Assembly: GCF_900169565.1 (NCBI RefSeq)
Contig: NZ_LT828648.1
Coordinates: forward strand, 2,578,501 to 2,642,500
Direction of reading: 5' to 3'
Origin: Nitrospira japonica
GTDB taxonomy: Bacteria; Nitrospirota; Nitrospiria; Nitrospirales; Nitrospiraceae
DNA: 64,000 nucleotides
The position numbers were made by a program, and so were the translations under genes. Shown here piece by piece: positions 54,546 through 62,483 of the stretch (its first letter is position 1; every line of letters begins with the position of its first letter). The notes below the pieces were generated by a model. It saw only the letters and a program-made list of their open reading frames with translations, was not told the origin of the DNA and searched no databases.

Positions 54546-55706
54546 TCACGCGTCAGCGCATCGATGGAGCTCTCGAACGAATCGCTCCGTTGCGGCCGCG
54601 AGACCGAGAGGGTCGGCTTGAATCCGGCTGCCGAGAATAAATACGACGTCCCGGCCGTAGAACGTCGTGAATTCAGCGATGTCCGGCGTGCCGATCCGTC
54701 CGGCCGCCGTCGGAGCCATGGGACGCACGTGTTCCCAGGCTGTCCGGCACGCCCGCGCCAACGCTGCACAGTCGTCTCTCGTCATCGCATAGCCGGTACG
54801 ATAACCGGGATAGATGGACAGATCCGCGCCGGCGAGACGAGGGAGCTGACCATAGAGGGCTGCAGGGGCGATTCCGTGATCCCGATGGATCGTGTAACTG
54901 CCCAGCAGCGCGGGGTGGCTCGCGATGGGCAGCGCAAGCGTCTCATCCTCAGCCAGGAAGCGGAGCGCGTCGAATCCGGTCAGCCCCGGCGCCACCAGCA
55001 GCCCTCCGGCGCCCCGTTTTTTGGCAAGCGCGGCGCGCGTTCTCATGACGTCGAGAGGACCGCTGACGTGGACCAAATAGGGACACGGCCGGCCTCGTTT
55101 CGCCGCGGCGGTGGACACCGCATCGGCGCATCGTGCGACGCGCTCGTCGAACGGACAGAACGGTTGATCGACCAGACCCTGGTCGTCTTTGATCAAGTCT
55201 GCGCCGCCCAGCACGAATTCCGTTGCCAGATCCGCCAACTCCCGCGGTGAGCGACCGAGCGGTTTCAGCACGGCGCAGACCAGTGAACGGTCCCGAATCC
55301 CGGTCAGTTCCCTGAGGCCCGCCATACCGAATCGTGGGCCTCGCCATTGCGGCAGGATGGAATCGGGAAGCTCCCACGAGATCAGCCGCACGCCGGGGCG
55401 CAGGCTGCTTGTGCCGAACAAGAGATTTAGCAGATCAGTGAGATGCCGTCCGATCAGGTCGGCGGCGTAACTGATCCGGACTTCATAGCCGCCGGTCGGT
55501 CGAGGTTGGAAGTCTTCGAGCCGGCCCACGATCCGATGCCGTAATTCAGCCGTCAGGATTTCGTCACTGGCTTCGACGGTCTGATCCAGGCAAATCAGTT
55601 CGGCCGTGGCCCGAGCCTCGGTCTCCGAACCGCCGGCGTGATACAGGGCGGTGACGCGTGCATTTGGAGACGGTGGTTTCGATTCAGCGGAGAGTCGTAC
55701 GCTCAT
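54546..55706 (-). CDS. RuBisCO-like protein (form IV)
   Basis: 386 residues, a RuBisCO large-chain fold lacking several catalytic residues. The N-terminal ferredoxin-like domain (YEVRISYAADLIGRHLTDLLNLLFG, quoted in part as DLLNLLFGTSSL) is followed by the TIM barrel. K148 matches the first active-site lysine in AVLKPLGRSP, but the second lysine of KPK is absent. The activator site is GGADLIKDDQG: Lys173 and Asp175 kept, the metal Glu replaced by Gln176. The loop that holds phosphate in RuBisCO (GGG) reads GSR at 359-361. Carboxylase activity is therefore unlikely. Form IV proteins act in methionine salvage and other sugar-phosphate isomerisations. It is divergent from 55824-56471. Confidence 0.9.
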   Translation of the reverse strand: MSVRLSAESKPPSPNARVTALYHAGGSETEARATAELICLDQTVEASDEILTAELRHRIVGRLEDFQPRPTGGYEVRISYAADLIGRHLTDLLNLLFGTSSLRPGVRLISWELPDSILPQWRGPRFGMAGLRELTGIRDRSLVCAVLKPLGRSPRELADLATEFVLGGADLIKDDQGLVDQPFCPFDERVARCADAVSTAAAKRGRPCPYLVHVSGPLDVMRTRAALAKKRGAGGLLVAPGLTGFDALRFLAEDETLALPIASHPALLGSYTIHRDHGIAPAALYGQLPRLAGADLSIYPGYRTGYAMTRDDCAALARACRTAWEHVRPMAPTAAGRIGTPDIAEFTTFYGRDVVFILGSRIQADPLGLAAATERFVRELHRCADA

Positions 55707-55823
55707 GAGCGATGTTCGCGCGAGCTGTCAGGGTACGCCGAAGGAAATGGAATTGCCAGCCCGTCTTGAAACTGCCGGGGCGAGCGGGTTCTCGGAATCG
55801 TGTGCCGCGTGAAGAGTAGAACG

Positions 55824-56471
55824 ATGGCCAGGAGGCTCCCTCGCCATGTCTACCACCTGGCCGAAGCTGCGAATTGGCCCTCAATCCAGCGATACGGCCT
55901 GCTTCCCGCCCAGGTATTGGTCGACCGTTCAGGGATCAAGGGGCGGGAGCGAGCGCACCTGCTCGGAGAACAGCGGAAGCGGCACGTCGTCCTTGCGGGA
56001 GGCTATGAACTCCGGGATCAACGGCCGATGCCCCCAGAGGCATTGGCCAGATGTCTTGTTGGAATGACTCCCGCCGACTGGTACAGGCTGATCAATGCAC
56101 ATGTCTATTTTTGGCCGGACCATGCGCGGCTGAATCGGCAACGGACCGCTTGCGGTGTACGACCGCAGGTGGTGCTGGTGGTCGATGCCGAGTCCCTGGT
56201 CGCACGATACGGTAGCCGCACGGTCCTGACTCCCATCAATAGCGGACATGCCCGGCGCCGGCCGGCTGTGCGGGGAGCCGCGACTTTCGTACCCTACGAA
56301 GCATGGTTGGCAGACGGGTGGGCAAGCGAGGCAGCGGCTTTACAGCAAAAAACCAGGTCCTCTTCGCATCGGCCGGCCGAGCTTGCGGTAGAGGGACCGA
56401 TCCTCGACATGACCCGCTATCTCGTCCGCGTTGTGGAACTGGCGGGCGACAGGCCGTTCGTCCCGGCGTGA
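55824..56471 (+). CDS. DUF7002-like protein, possible ADP-ribosyltransferase fold
   Basis: About 215 residues from ATG 55824; GTG 55800 is an alternative. It opens HVYHLAEAANWPSIQRYGLLPAQVL (quoted in part: YHLAEAANWPSIQRYGLLP), the pattern seen at the start of DarT, RNA 2'-phosphotransferase and related ART-fold enzymes. Later come WYRLINAHVYFWPD and VVLVVDAESL, then TPINSGHARRRP and FVPYEAWL. A nucleotide-binding ART-like fold is inferred, not shown. It is divergent from the RuBisCO-like gene with about 115 bases between, and no antitoxin-like gene adjoins it. Confidence 0.7.
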   Translation: MARRLPRHVYHLAEAANWPSIQRYGLLPAQVLVDRSGIKGRERAHLLGEQRKRHVVLAGGYELRDQRPMPPEALARCLVGMTPADWYRLINAHVYFWPDHARLNRQRTACGVRPQVVLVVDAESLVARYGSRTVLTPINSGHARRRPAVRGAATFVPYEAWLADGWASEAAALQQKTRSSSHRPAELAVEGPILDMTRYLVRVVELAGDRPFVPA

Positions 56472-56515
56472 CTGCCGCGCGTTTCAGCGTTTGGGCGAAG
56501 AAGGTCTCAGGACAA

Positions 56516-57559
56516 TCAGGTTCGGTTGAACCGTCTCTTTGCCTTGGCAACGCGCGCGACGGCCAGCCGAACTTGATCTGCGAGGAATGCGTCGGTTCGC
56601 ATTTGCCGGCAGATCGCTTTGGCATAGGACAAGACCAACTCGTCTTCCGGCATCAAATTGTTTCCGATACAGAGCATGTCTAATCCGGCTCTCAATCCCA
56701 CGGCGCAGGCTTCCCCGGTCTGGTACTTCTTTTGGAGGCCCTGCATGTGAAGATCGTCCGAGATAAGGAGGGCGCGCGGCAGACGTTGACGAAGCTTGGC
56801 TATGGCGATCGGAGACATGGAGACGGGGGTGCCTTCCTCCCACTGTCGGACGATGCCGTGACTGACCACGATACTTTCTCCAGATATGGACTCACCGAAT
56901 TGATAGAAGAGCTCCAGTTGGTCATCGGAAATCGTGTCTGAGAGGTCGGTGAGTTCGCGATGGCTGTTGACGGTCGCTCCTCCCAAGCCGGGGAAATGCT
57001 TGAGGCTCAGGCCGATTCCTGCCGCCTTTGCGGCGGCATCGAGAATTCGTACGTTGTCGCGAACGATGGCAGGTTCGATGGAATAGGACCGTTCGACGGC
57101 TCCGATGTCCGGATTCAACGGATTGAAGTTCAAATCGATGACTGGTGCCAGGTTGTAATGAAATCCGAGGCGGGCCAGCTCCTGGAAACTGTCGCCGATC
57201 AACCGGCGTTTCTCTTCCGGAGGCAGCCGGCTGAACGTCTGCTGGCTGGGAAGCGGAGCGAAGCCTTGTTCATCCTTCAGGCGACGTACCCGGCCGCCTT
57301 CCTGATCGACGAAGAGCAGCGGTCCTGATGGCAGGGCGGAGATTTCGGCGCACAGATCCCGGACCTGCTCGGGATTGCGGATGTTATTGTCGTAGGTTTT
57401 GGTTTGACAGTTGAAGTCGAAAAGGATGACTCCACCGAGTCCGTGCGTGCCGGCAAACTGCCTGAGCCATGGCGGAATTTCCGTGCCTCGAAAGCCAAGA
57501 AGGAAGCAGTGACCGATCGCAGGCCGATCGTCCATGGAAGGAGGCACCGGCTCGGTCAT
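56516..57559 (-). CDS. Glycoside hydrolase family 3 protein, NagZ-like
   Basis: 347 residues, a single GH3 TIM barrel as in beta-N-acetylhexosaminidase NagZ. The substrate loop KHFPG lies at 187-191 and the nucleophile motif ISDDLHM at 266-272. In NagZ the loop continues GHGDT...DSH and its Asp-His pair is the acid/base. Here it reads GLGGATVNSH, so the Asp is Asn198 and the GH is GL, a possible change in mechanism or substrate. No signal peptide, which fits cytosolic muropeptide recycling. Its ATG overlaps the upstream stop by one base (TGATG). Confidence 0.88.
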   Translation of the reverse strand: MTEPVPPSMDDRPAIGHCFLLGFRGTEIPPWLRQFAGTHGLGGVILFDFNCQTKTYDNNIRNPEQVRDLCAEISALPSGPLLFVDQEGGRVRRLKDEQGFAPLPSQQTFSRLPPEEKRRLIGDSFQELARLGFHYNLAPVIDLNFNPLNPDIGAVERSYSIEPAIVRDNVRILDAAAKAAGIGLSLKHFPGLGGATVNSHRELTDLSDTISDDQLELFYQFGESISGESIVVSHGIVRQWEEGTPVSMSPIAIAKLRQRLPRALLISDDLHMQGLQKKYQTGEACAVGLRAGLDMLCIGNNLMPEDELVLSYAKAICRQMRTDAFLADQVRLAVARVAKAKRRFNRT

Positions 57560-58173
57560 CAGTAAGTCGCGCCGCCGAGGTCCTGTTCCGGAGCCATCTG
57601 TCCCTCGGAAAACTTCAAGGCAGAGGGGCGGTGCTCGAAGAAAATGATGCCGCGGTCCTTCATGCCCTCATACGTGAGGATGATCTCGCTGTCGTCCCCC
57701 TGCCAGTTGAGCTGCTGGACCGGGCCTTTTGAAATTTGACCGGGCGTCCGATCCAACGGTCCATAGAGGGATTGAAAGTACGAGACGATCCGTTCATGAG
57801 TTTCTTGTCCGTGATAGCGAATGACAACCCGAGCGAACTGCCCGTCGAAGGTCAGAAACCGCATGGAGTCCACTTTCGCGGTGCCGAGGTCCGGTGGGCC
57901 CTGCTGGAGCTCGTAACCCTTGATGTGTGCGCCGTTCTCGACAAGGAGAAATTCAGGCGTCTCGGAAAAGGCCGCTCCCCAGGGAATGCCTTCAAAGCCT
58001 TTGGGGTCGTTCACCATCGGGACGGCACAGGCAGGGAAAGGCAAGCAGGCGGTCCATACGGATAGCAGACACGCAATCAGAAACCCTGGAGTAAACAGCG
58101 ACCGGCCAGCGCGGAACATGTCTGCCGCCGGGCCTTTCAACCAATGAACGATCATGAGACTCATCGGGCGCAT
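57559..58173 (-). CDS. Exported protein of unknown function
   Basis: About 204 residues from ATG 58173; 58164 and 58221 are alternatives. The signal region (PGFLIACLLSVWTACLPFPACA) is followed by DPKGFEGIPWGAAFSETPEF, similar in style to small periplasmic proteins that start with GF-GI-WG. Two segments (FARVVIRYHGQETHERIVSYF and GDDSEIILTYEGMKDRGIIFF) suggest an alpha/beta fold. Its stop overlaps the start of the GH3 gene, so the pair should be co-translated. Confidence 0.75.
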   Translation of the reverse strand: MRPMSLMIVHWLKGPAADMFRAGRSLFTPGFLIACLLSVWTACLPFPACAVPMVNDPKGFEGIPWGAAFSETPEFLLVENGAHIKGYELQQGPPDLGTAKVDSMRFLTFDGQFARVVIRYHGQETHERIVSYFQSLYGPLDRTPGQISKGPVQQLNWQGDDSEIILTYEGMKDRGIIFFEHRPSALKFSEGQMAPEQDLGGATY

Positions 58174-58261
58174 ACGGGGTGTGCGTGGAGTGACGAATCG
58201 CCGGGAACTGTAATAAAACAATAGGAGGTTCCCGGCGATAACGGCGATTGCGTGACGATGG

Positions 58262-58537
58262 CTACTTCGACTTTTCCTTCATCGCGTTGGCCTCGCCCTT
58301 GGCCCGTTCCATGCTGCCTTTGGCGTTGCCCTTGGCCCGTTCCGCTTCCGCACTCATCTTGTTGCCTTTGGCGTCCTCCACGGCGCCTTTCGTTTGTCCC
58401 TTGACCTCCTCGGTCGTCGCCTTGGCCTCGCCCTTCATCTTTTCCATTGTGGCGGATGTCTCTCCCGCGAGTGCGGGCGAGGCGAATGCGACCAATCCCA
58501 ACAGAGCTGCCGCGATTCCCAATCCGGTATGTCTCAT
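58262..58537 (-). CDS. Secreted LEA-like repeat protein
   Basis: 91 residues from ATG 58537 with AAAGGAGG upstream; longer in-frame sequence has no start support. After the signal peptide (AAALLGLVAFASPALA) the mature part is nearly all Lys, Glu, Ala and Gly in 11-residue-like units such as MEKMKGEAKATTEEVKGQ and AERAKGNAKGSMERAKGEA. This resembles group 3 LEA or CsbD-like stress proteins, disordered until dried or salt-stressed. A role in protecting the envelope is inferred. Confidence 0.78.
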   Translation of the reverse strand: MRHTGLGIAAALLGLVAFASPALAGETSATMEKMKGEAKATTEEVKGQTKGAVEDAKGNKMSAEAERAKGNAKGSMERAKGEANAMKEKSK

Positions 58538-58945
58538 GACTCGGCCTCCTTTGGATGTTGGCGGACGATGGATAGCGGCGGTTCCTCCTGCTTGGTACGC
58601 CGCAATGAGGGAATATCGAGACACTGCACAAGCGGGGGGTGAACAGGAGAACTCGCAGGGGAGCATTGCGCGAGATCTGCAGACCGATCTGAGGAAATGA
58701 GGAATCCCACGCGAACGCCTCTTCAGGTTTCAGTGAAAAGTCTAAGCCATTGGGTGAAGCAAAAGCAAAACCAAAAAACGGATGCTTCGCCGGCGCACGT
58801 TGACGGGATGTTCGGCCCGCAATCCTGCGTCTTGCTGAAATCGTCCATCGTAATGGCCGTGTCCAGGGGGGTGGTTGTAGGCACAATTGACAAGGAGAGG
58901 AGGTGGTTTTAGTCTGTGAGCATAGACAGGATCGATGGGGACACT
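58538..58945. other. Divergent spacer, no gene seen
   Basis: About 400 bases between the LEA-like gene and the small exported protein. It holds an A-rich patch near 58750 and GAGAGGAGGTGG at 58896-58907, which is a ribosome site for a possible GTG start at 58916. No other gene-like frame is convincing. Confidence 0.45.
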
Positions 58946-59263
58946 ATGCCTATAGTCTATGCATTCCTGCTTCTGCTTGCGGCCGTGACGACGGTACAGG
59001 CACAACCCGTTTCTCAAACGACGATCAACGACGTCGTGAAAGGAGATGTGCTGTATTGGGAAGGGGAAGAATTGGTCGTTCGAGAAATATCCGGGCATGA
59101 AGTACGGATGCGTGTCACGGCGGACACAAAAATCGAGGGTGCGGCGGCGCGGCTCAAGACCGGCGACAAGATTGCCGCCCAGCTCGCAGCCGACGGGCAC
59201 GCGACCACCATTACACTGCAGATTCCAGACGGCGATGCATCTACTGCCCCGCGGGCGCGGTAG
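58946..59263 (+). CDS. Small exported protein, OB-fold-like
   Basis: About 105 residues from ATG 58946; GTG 58916 has the stronger ribosome site (AGGAGG, 12 bases) and would add ten residues. A signal peptide (IVYAFLLLLAAVTTVQA) precedes one small domain: VVKGDVLYWEGEELVVREISG, HEVRMRVTADTKIEG, LKTGDKIAAQL. This resembles the beta-barrel OB-type DUF5666 or YgiW-like proteins. Function unknown. The next gene, a cytochrome c, follows by 56 bases. Confidence 0.72.
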   Translation: MPIVYAFLLLLAAVTTVQAQPVSQTTINDVVKGDVLYWEGEELVVREISGHEVRMRVTADTKIEGAAARLKTGDKIAAQLAADGHATTITLQIPDGDASTAPRAR

Positions 59264-59319
59264 TCGATACATGCCATAGCCAGAGACCTCACGAGCCTGT
59301 GAGGCATGAGGCCCCCACG

Positions 59320-59667
59320 ATGAAAGATCGGATGGCTGTCTATGGCTTCCTCGCTGCTTGGATCTGGTGGGTGCTTCCCCCGGCGACGGCGCAATCCGGC
59401 GCCGGTCATGGGGACGTAGCGAAGGGCAAAGTCCTTTTCGAGCGCAATTGCGCCGGCTGCCATGGAGCCGAAGGAAAGGGAAACGGCTACAAGCTGCTCG
59501 GCCCTGATCCGGCGGATCTCACGTCCAGGCGGACAGCGGCCAAGTCGGACGGAGAACTGCTCAAGACCATTCATGACGGAAAACCCAACATGCCCGCCTG
59601 GAAGAATCTCCTCTCCGACGAGCAGGCGCGGGACGTTCTTGTGTACGTGAGGACATTGACCAAGTAA
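59320..59667 (+). CDS. Small soluble cytochrome c
   Basis: 115 residues from ATG 59320. A signal peptide (FLAAWIWWVLPPATA) is followed by a class I cytochrome c domain: GKVLFERNCAGCHGAEGKG has the haem motif CAGCH, LGPDPADLTSRR is the usual loop, and GKPNMPAWKNLLSDEQ gives the axial methionine. It would shuttle electrons in the periplasm. It lies between the OB-like gene and the GH15-like gene with no redox partner adjacent. Confidence 0.93.
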   Translation: MKDRMAVYGFLAAWIWWVLPPATAQSGAGHGDVAKGKVLFERNCAGCHGAEGKGNGYKLLGPDPADLTSRRTAAKSDGELLKTIHDGKPNMPAWKNLLSDEQARDVLVYVRTLTK

Positions 59668-59783
59668 CGGCAGTCTCTCTCCTTTTCATCGCCGGTTCAC
59701 GCGCATTCCTGCATCTTGATGTCGGTTCGGACTCACGGTAGATTCCGAGGCATTCGATTGCCTCATTCATTTGGAGATGAATC

Positions 59784-61079
59784 ATGCCCCCGATCGTCGT
59801 GCAGAACGGCACGCTGCTGCGGTACATGCTCGATCGATATGACCCGTCAAGCTTGAAGCGACTCCGACGGTTTCTGGAACGGCAGGGGGTCTTCACCTTC
59901 AAGCCCCTGCGCACGCACCTGTTTCCCGCAGCCATCGTGGATCGCTCGAACCGACACAGCGGTTATCATCACGTCTGGGTGAGGGACAACGTTCATGTGA
60001 GTCACGCGCTGTACGTGCATGGCGACGCACGGGCCGCCGCCCGCTGTCTCTCGGCTCTCATGGAATTCTTTTCGCGGCACCGGCACCGCTTTGAGGACGT
60101 CATCGACGGCGATGCCGCACCGGCCGACATCATGTCCCAACCACATGTGCGATTCGATGGAGCCACGTTGCGCGAGTCGCGGGAAATTTGGGCCCACGCG
60201 CAGAACGACGCACTGGGTTACTTCGTGTGGATGTATTGTCTGTTGGCCTGCCGGGGACTGCTGAAACCGACTTCCTCGGACGTGAGCGTGCTCGGAATGT
60301 TTGCCCGCTACTTCCGTGCCATCCGCTACTGGACGGACGAGGACTGCGGTCATTGGGAAGAGGAACGAAAAATCGAAGCGTCCAGCATCGGCACGGTGGT
60401 TGCGGGGTTGGCCAAGCTTCGGGAGTTGCTGGCGACCGGCCCGAACCGGCGCGAGGCGGCGGGGTTATCGGATGCCGAGCTTCGGGTGCTCGAAGACCGC
60501 GGACGAACGCAGCTACGAAGGATCTTGCCGCACGAATGTATTCAGAAGACCAAGAAGCGTCGTACCGACGCGGCGCTTCTGTTTCTCGTGTATCCGCTCG
60601 ACGTCGTCGGGCAGGCGATGGGTAAGCGAATTCTTGCCGACATCGCCGAACGTCTCGAAGGCCCCTACGGTATCAAACGGTACGCCGGAGATTCCTATTG
60701 GGCCGCTGACTACAAAGAAAAGTTGAGTCCTTCTGAACGCACGGTCGATTTTAGCGACACGGTCGAAGCGCGGAACGCCCTGCTGTCGCCGGGCGAAGAG
60801 GCCCAGTGGTGTCTGTTCGACTCCATCATGTCCGCCGTCTACGGACGGCGCTTCCAGCGCACGCGAAAGCCGGCAGATTTTGTGGCTCAGACGCACTATT
60901 TCAATCGGGCTCTGGGGCAACTGACCGAACCATTGCCGGGTATTCCGGCGTTTCGGTGTCCGGAAGCATACTATCTTTCGCGCGGTCGCTACGTCCCCAA
61001 CGATCACACTCCGCTGGTGTGGGCGCATGCGAATCTCCTGGTCGCCATGAAACTGATGGAGACCAGCTTGGCCGAGTGA
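59784..61079 (+). CDS. GH15-related / phosphorylase-kinase-like protein
   Basis: 431 residues, an (alpha/alpha)6 barrel related to GH15 and to the glucoamylase-like domain of phosphorylase kinase. Key segments are YHHVWVRDNVHVSHAL, IWAHAQNDALGYFVWMY, and CGHWEEERKIEASSIGTVVAGLAKL, in which the acidic residues correspond to the GH15 active site. No signal peptide. Its relation to the GH15 enzyme at 45289-47130 is distant. A glucan-related function is likely, but the reaction is not clear. Confidence 0.82.
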   Translation: MPPIVVQNGTLLRYMLDRYDPSSLKRLRRFLERQGVFTFKPLRTHLFPAAIVDRSNRHSGYHHVWVRDNVHVSHALYVHGDARAAARCLSALMEFFSRHRHRFEDVIDGDAAPADIMSQPHVRFDGATLRESREIWAHAQNDALGYFVWMYCLLACRGLLKPTSSDVSVLGMFARYFRAIRYWTDEDCGHWEEERKIEASSIGTVVAGLAKLRELLATGPNRREAAGLSDAELRVLEDRGRTQLRRILPHECIQKTKKRRTDAALLFLVYPLDVVGQAMGKRILADIAERLEGPYGIKRYAGDSYWAADYKEKLSPSERTVDFSDTVEARNALLSPGEEAQWCLFDSIMSAVYGRRFQRTRKPADFVAQTHYFNRALGQLTEPLPGIPAFRCPEAYYLSRGRYVPNDHTPLVWAHANLLVAMKLMETSLAE

Positions 61080-61089
61080 CTGTGGCTGT

Positions 61090-61671
61090 TCATTTCTTGG
61101 GAGGAAAGTTCGACAGCACGTCTCGAAGGATTATTCGGATCCGTTCGTCCCGCTCCTGGGAACTCAAACTCGGGTCGACCGTGCCGGCCGCCGTTCCCCG
61201 CCACGCGAGTTTCTTCGATGAGGCGTCGATAATATCCACCAGCAGCGTGCCTGCTGCATAGGATGGTGCCTCAGGCTCGGCCTTCGGCTTCCCGCTCGGG
61301 TTTCTGGTGTCGACCGAATGGACGAAGGGTTTGCCCGCCATGCCGTCCGAAAAATACTGCTGCGACTGATCCGCGGGGCCTTCCTTCACTTGAATATAGT
61401 AGGCGACAAGAAAATCCGGGCGGCCGGCGGTGGAGGCCGCATAGCCCTTCAGGCCGAGTTGCGCGGCAATCGCCGTGCGAACCCGGATGTCGGTGCTCGA
61501 ACTGTCCACGCGGCGGTCGCCGGTCTTCTCCTGTTGGTCCCGCATCCACTCGTAGGTCCGATACGAGTGGAAATCCACGGAGCGGTCATAGTCGTACCCG
61601 ACCTTGTAGGATGCGCACCCCGATAGCGACCATATGATCAGACAATAGTGAAGAAAATTCCTTCGAGCCAC
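61090..61671 (-). CDS. DUF4136 lipoprotein
   Basis: 193 residues. A signal peptide ends in a lipobox (SLSGC). The DUF4136 domain follows: YKVGYDYDRSVDFHSYRTYEW, VRTAIAAQLGLKGY and LAWRGTAAGTVDP near the end. These lipoproteins are common in Bacteroidetes and Proteobacteria, with no assigned biochemistry. It pairs with the paralogue at 61687-62286, 15 bases upstream, and the two probably form one transcript. Confidence 0.9.
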   Translation of the reverse strand: MARRNFLHYCLIIWSLSGCASYKVGYDYDRSVDFHSYRTYEWMRDQQEKTGDRRVDSSSTDIRVRTAIAAQLGLKGYAASTAGRPDFLVAYYIQVKEGPADQSQQYFSDGMAGKPFVHSVDTRNPSGKPKAEPEAPSYAAGTLLVDIIDASSKKLAWRGTAAGTVDPSLSSQERDERIRIILRDVLSNFPPKK

Positions 61672-61686
61672 GCGGTCCTCCGGTCA

Positions 61687-62286
61687 TTAGGGTGGAAAGT
61701 GATCGAACATGGCTTTGACCACGCGGGCGATCCGCTCATCCCGCTCCCTCGCCGTCAATGCCGGATCAATCTCGGCTGACGCGGTACCTTGCCAGACCAA
61801 CTTTTGCGTTGCTCCGTCGACGATGTCGACCAGGAGCGCTCCGTCTTTGTAGGGATGAACGTCGCTGACGGTGGTATAGAGGCCGGATGCCCGGTCGCCG
61901 ATATAGCGTTGAGTCGATGCCCCCTTCATCATGTCCGTTACGGCCGCCTGATACGACACGTAAAAATCCGGCCGCCCGGCCGCCGGGTTGGTATAACCCT
62001 TCTGCCGCAGCTGCCCGTCGACGGCGGCGCGAATACGGGCATCGACCAAGTCATTGTCGATCCGTTTGTCTCCCGCCGGGCTGCGGGAATCCGGCATCCA
62101 TTCGTAGGTTCGGTAGGCGGTGAAATCGGCGCCGCGATCGTAGTCATAGCCCACCTTCGGTGACGCGCAGGCGGACACGAGCGCGGCCAGCAGTCCTACG
62201 CATACGGCTGTAATCCGCAATACGAGGCGATTGCCGCGTGAACTGCGCTCATGTCTCTTTAATGTTGAATGGTTACCATGATTCAT
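61687..62286 (-). CDS. DUF4136 lipoprotein (paralogue)
   Basis: About 199 residues from ATG 62286; starts up to 62388 are open. The lipobox is VSACAS. The domain matches the neighbour at 61090-61671: PKVGYDYDRGADFTAYRTYEWM, IRAAVDGQLRQKGYTNPAAGRPDF, LVWQGTASAEIDP (quoted separately). Tandem duplication is evident. Both end with a similar RDERI-RIV motif and a Phe-Pro terminus. Function unknown; an outer-membrane-associated periplasmic protein. Confidence 0.88.
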   Translation of the reverse strand: MNHGNHSTLKRHERSSRGNRLVLRITAVCVGLLAALVSACASPKVGYDYDRGADFTAYRTYEWMPDSRSPAGDKRIDNDLVDARIRAAVDGQLRQKGYTNPAAGRPDFYVSYQAAVTDMMKGASTQRYIGDRASGLYTTVSDVHPYKDGALLVDIVDGATQKLVWQGTASAEIDPALTARERDERIARVVKAMFDHFPP

Positions 62287-62483
62287 CTCTGAGGGGTGAT
62301 GTCGGAGCAATATCATGCCGTATTCAAACATGCGGATATACCTGGCGGCGCTGGCCATGTGTGTGTCCTCACTCATTGCGCGCTTCATAGCGGCGCGTAG
62401 CCGGAAGATGTCTCGTCACGACACGGCCCCGTGAGCCTGATGCCGTAGAATTCTTGGACTCAGCCGTTTCGTCGGGCATGTTC

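Noticed and set aside
55824-56471. Toxin of a DarTG-like toxin-antitoxin pair
   Set aside because: No macrodomain antitoxin gene adjoins it; the neighbours are a RuBisCO-like gene and a GH3 gene.
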